Assembly (NCBI GenBank): GCA_023459435.1
Contig: JAEWUL010000264.1
Coordinates: forward strand, 1-8,341
DNA from: Bacteroidota bacterium
GTDB lineage: Bacteria > Bacteroidota > Bacteroidia > Bacteroidales > WCHB1-69
Direction: 5' to 3'
Length of the DNA stretch: 8,341 nucleotides
Shown: one piece after another, positions 6,652 through 8,341 of the stretch
How the letters are laid out: each line of letters begins with the position of its first letter
Numbering within the stretch: position 1 is the first letter of the stretch
Translations under genes and position numbers: made by a program
Notes under the pieces: model-generated
What the model saw: the letters and a program-made list of their open reading frames with translations, nothing else
Told to the model about the DNA's origin: nothing
Databases searched by the model: none

Positions 6652-7149
6652 ATGAAAAAAACTATTTTAATGGTTATGATGCTCTTATTTACTGCAAGCA
6701 TCACAACTTATGCTCAAGGTAAATATGGTCATATCAATTCTCAGGAAATTATGAAACAGATGCCGGGTGTAGATTCCTTACAATTTAAAATTCAAATGTT
6801 CCAACAACAGATGCAAGATTTATATCAATCTATGGTTGATGAATATCAAACCAAGAAAGATAAATTTGATAAAGAAGCCGGAACGATGACATCAGCTGTA
6901 AGAAAAGTGAAAGAAGATGAGCTCATTACACTTCAAAACAGAATCATGGAGTTTCAAAATTCAGTTCAAAGTGACATTGAAGAGGAACAATACCGACTTC
7001 TGAAGCCATTTCAGGATACTTTACAAAAAGCAATTGATGATGTAGCCAAAGAAAAAGGGTATACTTATATTTTTGATACACAAATACTCCTTTATTCCGG
7101 TGGGGAAGATATTACACCATTTGTAAAAGCCAAGTTGGGAATTAAATAA
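6652..7149 (+). CDS. OmpH/Skp-family periplasmic chaperone, copy 2
   Basis: A 165-residue exported protein with a signal peptide (1-21, TYA before Gln22). It has the head-domain strand KYGHINSQEIM (24-34), MPGVDSLQ (36-43) and a Gln/Lys/Glu-rich coiled-coil region (about 44-110). LLKPFQDTLQKAIDD and the closing strand GYTYIFD lie near the C-terminus. The order and length are those of the OmpH family, with the coiled coil forming the tentacle. It lies 31 A/T-rich bases after copy 1 and 23 bases before copy 3, with no terminator between. It is clearly closer to copy 3 than to copy 1, which points to a tandem duplication. Function as an outer-membrane-protein chaperone is inferred from family and from position behind bamA. 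Confidence 0.9.
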   Translation: MKKTILMVMMLLFTASITTYAQGKYGHINSQEIMKQMPGVDSLQFKIQMFQQQMQDLYQSMVDEYQTKKDKFDKEAGTMTSAVRKVKEDELITLQNRIMEFQNSVQSDIEEEQYRLLKPFQDTLQKAIDDVAKEKGYTYIFDTQILLYSGGEDITPFVKAKLGIK

Positions 7150-7172
7150 AAACCATTAAATCTTAATCATAA

Positions 7173-7688
7173 ATGAAAAAAAGAACAGTTATATTGATTC
7201 TGTTAATGACTTGCTTATTGGCAACTTCCTTTGCTCAGAATAAAGCTAAATTTGGACATATTGACTATGCTTCCATCATTAGATTAATTCCAGGGGTTGA
7301 TACAGCTCAAACCGTTTTGGAAAAATACCAGAAAGATCTTCAGAGTGAAGGGGAGTTAATGGCTGCAGAATTTAGAAAAAAGAATGCTGAATATGAAGCT
7401 TTTGCAACCAATCCATCTACTTCTCCTGCTGTTTTAAAACTAAAAAGAGATGAATTGGAAAAACAATATAAAAAGATTGAGGACTTTTCCGATTATATGC
7501 AAGAAGAGATTCAACAGAAACAACTGGAATTATTAAAACCATTTCAGGAACTTCTCATAAATGCGATTGAAAAAGTTGCAAAAGAGGGAAATTATATATA
7601 CATATTTGACTCGGCGACTCTGCTTAACTACGAAAAAGGGGACGATATTAGCTTAAAGGTAAAAGAAGTTATTGGAATTAAACCATAG
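7173..7688 (+). CDS. OmpH/Skp-family periplasmic chaperone, copy 3
   Basis: A 171-residue exported protein. The signal peptide covers 1-21 (SFA before Gln22); Cys14 within it is not in a lipobox context. The head strand KFGHIDYASII and IPGVDTAQ parallel copy 2. The coiled-coil arms (about 48-115) are separated by a short turn-like stretch rich in Ser, Thr and Pro (FATNPSTSPAV), which would mark the tentacle tip. LLKPFQELL and YIYIFD close the head domain. It is the last gene of the bamA-ompH run. Its stop (7686-7688) directly abuts the stop of the convergent gene, so there is no spacer for a terminator of its own. Role as in copies 1 and 2, by family membership. Confidence 0.9.
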   Translation: MKKRTVILILLMTCLLATSFAQNKAKFGHIDYASIIRLIPGVDTAQTVLEKYQKDLQSEGELMAAEFRKKNAEYEAFATNPSTSPAVLKLKRDELEKQYKKIEDFSDYMQEEIQQKQLELLKPFQELLINAIEKVAKEGNYIYIFDSATLLNYEKGDDISLKVKEVIGIKP

Positions 7689-8341
7689 TTATCTTTTGAT
7701 TATAACTCTTCCCAACATTTTTTCTTCAATAGCATTTACCTTATAGAAAAAATAATAGATATAAACCCCATCAGGGCAATCCATACCATTCCAGTCATTT
7801 TGATAATCAGATGACTGGAATATTATTTTTCCGTTACTATTTTTTATGATTAAATTGTGTTCAGAACAATGTTCAATCCCTTCAATTACAAAAGTGTCAT
7901 TATATCCATCTCCATTAGGGGTAAAAACATTGGGAATTGTGATTTTAACAGGAATAGTGATAGGGATATCCTGATTTTGTATGATGGGGTCAGGATTGGT
8001 AACAGGTTGTACATTTGAAACAGGTTTCTCGGTAGAAGTTTGGGTCGGTCTGATTTCAGTTAAAACAGGAGTTGGAGTGGCGGTAACAGGAAGATTGGGC
8101 TGAGGAGCAACATTAATGGGCGCTGAAACTATATTTAATTCTTGTTTATTGGTCTTATCAGAGATTAGATTTTCCACTTTTTTGGAAGGAACAGGATCGG
8201 TAACTTCTATAGAAATGAGTGTATCAACAGGTGTGATTACTGGAGTTGTTTCAGATACTTTTGGAATGACAGTAGTGATATTTTCGGGTTTAGTGAATGT
8301 TTGAATCGTCAAGATTGTAACAACTGAAACGACTGCAATGG
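7689..8341 (-). CDS. T9SS type B (CHU_C) C-terminal domain protein, 3' part (runs off the right edge)
   Basis: The minus-strand frame is open to the window edge, giving 216 residues plus a partial codon. In order they are a hydrophobic stretch (IAVVSVVTILTI, coded at 8304-8339), a Thr/Pro/Val-rich, low-complexity linker of about 110 residues, and an 83-residue gliding-motility type C-terminal domain (coded by 7692-7940). That domain has IPNVFTPNGDGYNDTF, the NLIIKNSNGKIIFQS segment, NDWNGMD, CPDGVYIYYF and a final GRVIIKR, all hallmarks of type B T9SS sorting domains. Such domains send proteins across the outer membrane for secretion or surface attachment. No ATG occurs in frame within the window; a TTG at 8312 is an unlikely start because the hydrophobic stretch continues upstream. 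The hydrophobic stretch could be an inner-membrane helix of a larger protein or the core of a signal peptide; the missing 5' end decides this. It is convergent with the third ompH gene. Confidence 0.85.
   Translation of the reverse strand, partial: IAVVSVVTILTIQTFTKPENITTVIPKVSETTPVITPVDTLISIEVTDPVPSKKVENLISDKTNKQELNIVSAPINVAPQPNLPVTATPTPVLTEIRPTQTSTEKPVSNVQPVTNPDPIIQNQDIPITIPVKITIPNVFTPNGDGYNDTFVIEGIEHCSEHNLIIKNSNGKIIFQSSDYQNDWNGMDCPDGVYIYYFFYKVNAIEEKMLGRVIIKR

Noticed and set aside
7212..7214. Cys14 in the signal peptide of the third OmpH protein as a lipoprotein site.
   Set aside because: The residues before it (Leu-Leu-Met-Thr) do not form a lipobox, and a better Sec cleavage site (SFA before Gln22) follows.
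7980..8300. Repeated short ACAGG/GGAGT-like stretches as a DNA repeat array or CRISPR.
   Set aside because: No fixed unit or spacer length; they follow from Thr/Pro/Val codons of a low-complexity protein linker.

Overview
The window is AT-rich chromosomal DNA from a member of the Bacteroidota (Bacteroidetes). Four things support this. The promoter-like boxes match TAnnTTTG, the -7 consensus of that phylum. Most genes have A/T-rich leaders without a Shine-Dalgarno sequence. One protein carries a type IX secretion (CHU_C, gliding-motility type) C-terminal domain. The order uppS - bamA - tandem ompH/skp is typical of the group. I cannot name a genus. The content looks like core housekeeping and envelope genes, with no mobile element, CRISPR array, tRNA or rRNA. 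I did not find a convincing undescribed system.

Layout. Bases 1-242 (minus) hold the N-terminal part of a dihydroorotase (pyrC). It is divergent from the translation operon infC - rpmI - rplT (437-1665, plus), which ends at a clear intrinsic terminator (1717-1747). The divergent intergenic region (243-436) holds a heptamer tandem repeat and putative promoters for both directions. infC has no ATG and most likely starts at an ATC codon behind a Shine-Dalgarno-like sequence.

Next comes an envelope-biogenesis cluster on the plus strand (1809-7688): a DUF6089-like outer-membrane barrel protein, uppS (undecaprenyl diphosphate synthase, overlapping the previous gene by 17 bases), bamA (outer-membrane protein insertase with five POTRA domains) and three successive OmpH/Skp-family periplasmic chaperones. 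UppS makes the lipid carrier for cell-wall and surface glycans. The Skp-like proteins are expected to hold unfolded outer-membrane proteins in the periplasm, and BamA inserts them, so these genes form a coherent outer-surface module.

The right edge (7689-8341, minus) holds the 3' part of a gene whose product has a hydrophobic segment, a Thr/Pro-rich linker of about 110 residues and a type B T9SS sorting domain. It converges on the third ompH gene with directly abutting stop codons. No gene-free stretch exceeds 300 bases.
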